Shown here: piece by piece, positions 6,164 through 7,579 of the stretch
Layout: every line of letters starts with the position of its first letter
How positions within the stretch are numbered: the stretch's first letter is position 1
Source of the DNA: Deltaproteobacteria bacterium
GTDB lineage: Bacteria; Bdellovibrionota; Bdellovibrionia; JABDDW01
NCBI GenBank assembly: GCA_013287405.1
Contig: JABDDW010000071.1
Span: forward strand, 1-7,579
Length of the DNA stretch: 7,579 nt
Direction of reading: 5' to 3'
Notes under the pieces: generated by a model
The model's input: only the letters and a program-made list of their open reading frames with translations
Database searches by the model: none
Told to the model about the DNA's origin: nothing
Translations under genes and position numbers: made by a program

Positions 6164-6394
6164 TTAGTCCACGTCGGTTGGAAGTCCTGCCGGACTAGGA
6201 GTAGACGAATCGTGTGGGGTTTCTTTGGGTTTTTTTATTAAGTGTCTCTTTTCGCTGCCGTCTTTTAATAAAATTTTGTCAGTCTGAAGGGGTCGTCCAT
6301 CGACGGAGTTTGGATCCTTTTCCATGGGGTGCAGGCTCGTTTGCCCTAAAGCAATGGCGCCTACTAAGCAAATAACAACTATTGAAGTGTACAT
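6164..6394 (-). CDS. Small exported protein, function unknown
   Basis: A 76-residue protein not recognised as a known family. Residues 1-17 form a short hydrophobic signal (SIVVICLVGAIALG, cleavage probably ALG|QTS). Cys9 is too early and badly placed for a lipoprotein signal. The predicted mature part of about 59 residues is polar and rich in Lys, Asp, Pro and Ser, with no cysteine and low predicted structure (LIKKPKETPHDSSTPSPAG). It is probably disordered and periplasmic. The gene lies 2 bp before ydfG on the same strand, so the two are likely co-transcribed and the small gene may help translate ydfG. Upstream, AAGG lies about 9 bases before the ATG and GAGG almost touches it. A signal peptide on a short open frame plus the tight junction supports a real gene, but small size keeps confidence moderate. 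Confidence 0.62.
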   Translation of the reverse strand: MYTSIVVICLVGAIALGQTSLHPMEKDPNSVDGRPLQTDKILLKDGSEKRHLIKKPKETPHDSSTPSPAGLPTDVD

Positions 6395-6404
6395 GCCTCA
6401 AGAC

Positions 6405-6432
6405 CTTATCAGAAAGAGATGGGAAATTGCAA
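6405..6432 (-). promoter_or_regulatory. Weak promoter candidate for the small-protein/ydfG unit
   Basis: On the minus strand TTGCAA (6432-6427) and GATAAG (6410-6405) are 16 bases apart, each matching 4 of 6 consensus bases. The implied transcript starts only a few bases before the ATG at 6394, which is awkward, so this may not be the true promoter. Confidence 0.22.
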
Positions 6433-6440
6433 CTTTCTCT

Positions 6441-6461
6441 GGGGCATAAATGGGGCATTTA
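6441..6461. repeat. Tandem GGGGCAT repeat in the divergent intergenic region
   Basis: GGGGCAT occurs at 6441-6447 and again at 6452-6458, an 11-bp period close to one helical turn. Overlapping this, TAAAT (6447-6451) and ATTTA (6457-6461) form an inverted repeat around the second GGGGC. It lies in the 143-bp gap between the divergent small-protein/ydfG unit and the right-hand unit, a normal place for an operator. The binding protein is unknown. Confidence 0.35.
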
Positions 6462-6537
6462 GACTCGGATAGGCTCTCGATAAAGACTACCTTTAATTAC
6501 ACTCTGGTATGGCGTTCGCTCTAGCCTCTCTAAAGCT

Positions 6538-7416
6538 ATGTTAAACGGGATGCTTATTTCAGGGCTTCTTATTGTAACGAGTTTAGGGATGGACCCGCAA
6601 TGTCTCGCTAGTGATTCTCTTAAATTTGAAAATCTTTCGGCCGCTGATCAAAGGGAGATCCTCAACTTCCAGGTGGAAGGCGCAGCCGCCGACTGGCGGG
6701 CCGAACCCATTTATAAAGATGTTTATGATACTTGCAAAAACAATCGACGTTTTTTGAAGTTAGTTGAAGTGGCTTCGCGTTCGTCTCTTAGTTCAACCCA
6801 GCTTCTTAATTCTAATTACCTTATGGAGCTCTATGGCACCCGGTTTTTAAATTACGATATTTATTCAGCCATTCATTCGGGCGGGTTTTATCAAGCCATA
6901 AAAGATTGTTCCGGAAACAATATTTATCAAAGGGATGCGATGCTTTTTGTTTTTATTGGAGGGGATATTTTGGGTCGAGCGATTTTTATTTGTTTTGCGG
7001 TGGCCCTCTACAGAGTGATGAGGGGCTTGCCGTGGCTTGGCTGGGGAGTTAGGTTTATAAATGAGTTTCCAATAATTAAAAAAGCTGCAGTGGTAGGAAT
7101 CGGAGTATATGGTTTTCGCAAACTCGTAGAAATTTATAACATACTGGATCCCCAGAAGCGACTTGCGGCTACTCAGGGCCTTAAGACGCAAGAGATTGAT
7201 GTAGACCCAGAACATTATCAAATGAGCACCCTCTTAAGAAATAGAATTTCTTTAATCCGGGAGCGATTGGCCAGAGAGGAATTTCGGTTGGCCTATTTGC
7301 CAAAAAATTCTTTAATTTATTCTGATTTGGAAAAGCGAATCCATAGACACAGAATAGACATTTTAAATATGCGACTTGCGATGAGCTCCGTTGAAAATCA
7401 AAAGGAGATTTTTTGA
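6538..7416 (+). CDS. Predicted exported/membrane protein, function unknown
   Basis: A 292-residue protein that I do not recognise. Residues 5-17 are hydrophobic and could be a signal peptide (cleavage near LA|SD at 24-25), though no basic residue precedes them. Residues 26-133 are a polar domain with Cys66 and Cys124, possibly a disulphide if periplasmic. A strong membrane segment follows (about 134-158), then a Trp/Gly-rich loop (RGLPWLGWG, 162-170) and a second, weaker hydrophobic stretch (about 177-197). The C-terminal region (about 225-291) is charged and helical, rich in Arg, Glu and Leu, with coiled-coil character. A topology with both the N- and C-terminal regions in the periplasm fits but is inferred. 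ATG 6538 has no good Shine-Dalgarno, and ATG 6550 (residue 5) is an alternative. The next gene starts one base after this stop, with its ribosome site inside this gene, so the pair is probably an operon. Confidence 0.7.
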   Translation: MLNGMLISGLLIVTSLGMDPQCLASDSLKFENLSAADQREILNFQVEGAAADWRAEPIYKDVYDTCKNNRRFLKLVEVASRSSLSSTQLLNSNYLMELYGTRFLNYDIYSAIHSGGFYQAIKDCSGNNIYQRDAMLFVFIGGDILGRAIFICFAVALYRVMRGLPWLGWGVRFINEFPIIKKAAVVGIGVYGFRKLVEIYNILDPQKRLAATQGLKTQEIDVDPEHYQMSTLLRNRISLIRERLAREEFRLAYLPKNSLIYSDLEKRIHRHRIDILNMRLAMSSVENQKEIF

Positions 7417-7417
7417 A

Positions 7418-7579
7418 ATGAAATCACATTTATTGTGGATCCTTATTCTTGCTTTGTTTCATTGTACGGCTTTTGGACAGTCAGCTACAAAACCTTCTCC
7501 TCCAGAAGTCTTTAATCCCGAGGTGGCTTCTGTCGATCTTGAAGAGATAAGACGACACATCTCCGGGTTAGAAAATAAA
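7418..7579 (+). CDS. Exported protein, N-terminal fragment (3' truncated)
   Basis: An open frame starts at ATG 7418 and runs 54 codons to the window edge without a stop. The ribosome-binding site AAAGGAG (7401-7407) is the strongest in the window and lies inside the end of the preceding gene, about 10 bases before the ATG. Residues 1-20 are a typical Sec signal peptide (one Lys, hydrophobic LLWILILALF, probable cleavage AFG|Q). Cys16 lies in LFHC, which is not a lipobox. The visible mature part is polar (PSPPEVFNPEV.SVDLEEIRRHISG) and shows no known domain. The one-base gap to the preceding stop suggests co-expression and perhaps a shared envelope function with the upstream membrane protein. 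Confidence 0.75.
   Translation, partial: MKSHLLWILILALFHCTAFGQSATKPSPPEVFNPEVASVDLEEIRRHISGLENK

Noticed and set aside
7418..7477. Lipoprotein signal (Cys16) in the right-edge exported protein
   Set aside because: The residues before the cysteine are L-F-H. Signal peptidase II normally needs Gly, Ala or Ser just before Cys. Cleavage after AFG fits better.
1..7579. Mobile elements, CRISPR arrays, tRNA or rRNA genes, toxin-antitoxin or phage-defence genes
   Set aside because: No transposase, integrase, regularly spaced repeats, cloverleaf-like sequence or known defence domain was seen on either strand.

Overview
The window is a dense bacterial chromosomal segment with nine protein genes, two of them cut by the window edges. 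Coding is tight: one ATGA overlap, one 23-bp overlap, and gaps of 1, 1, 2 and 9 bp. At least five and probably six products carry Sec-type signal peptides, so the organism is almost certainly Gram-negative with an active periplasm or secretome. Moderate GC, many small exported proteins and a periplasmic chalcone-isomerase-like protein would fit a Bdellovibrionota/Oligoflexia-type proteobacterium. That placement is a low-confidence guess; no rRNA or other phylogenetic marker is present. I see no tRNA, rRNA, CRISPR array, insertion sequence or phage gene.

Layout. (1) Positions 1-3082, plus strand: the 3' half of xylG (sugar ABC transporter ATPase), xylH (permease), a secreted chalcone-isomerase-fold protein and a cytoplasmic transglutaminase-like Cys/His protein. 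These look like one operon. (2) 3296-3874, plus strand: a stand-alone exported coiled-coil protein. (3) 3876-5339, minus strand: a secreted GH14 beta-amylase-like enzyme. Its stop codon is one base from the stop of the coiled-coil gene. It has its own probable promoter and an operator-like inverted repeat at 5347-5392. (4) 5415-6394, minus strand: a small secreted 76-residue protein followed 2 bp later by a YdfG-type short-chain dehydrogenase. (5) 6538-7579, plus strand: an unrecognised membrane protein, then the start of a second exported protein, divergent from group 4 across a 143-bp intergenic region.

How they may work together. XylGH would import a pentose or related sugar, using a binding protein presumably encoded to the left. 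The beta-amylase would cut alpha-1,4-glucan outside the cytoplasm. Both concern carbohydrate uptake, but nothing in the sequence shows they share regulation. The two genes after xylH have no known link to sugar transport; only gene overlap ties them to it. Nothing here is clearly a new defence or mobile system. The best leads are the xylGH/chalcone-isomerase-like/transglutaminase-like gene set, the divergent beta-amylase with its operator-like repeat, a 9-mer shared by the two minus-strand leaders, and the unrecognised gene pair at the right end.
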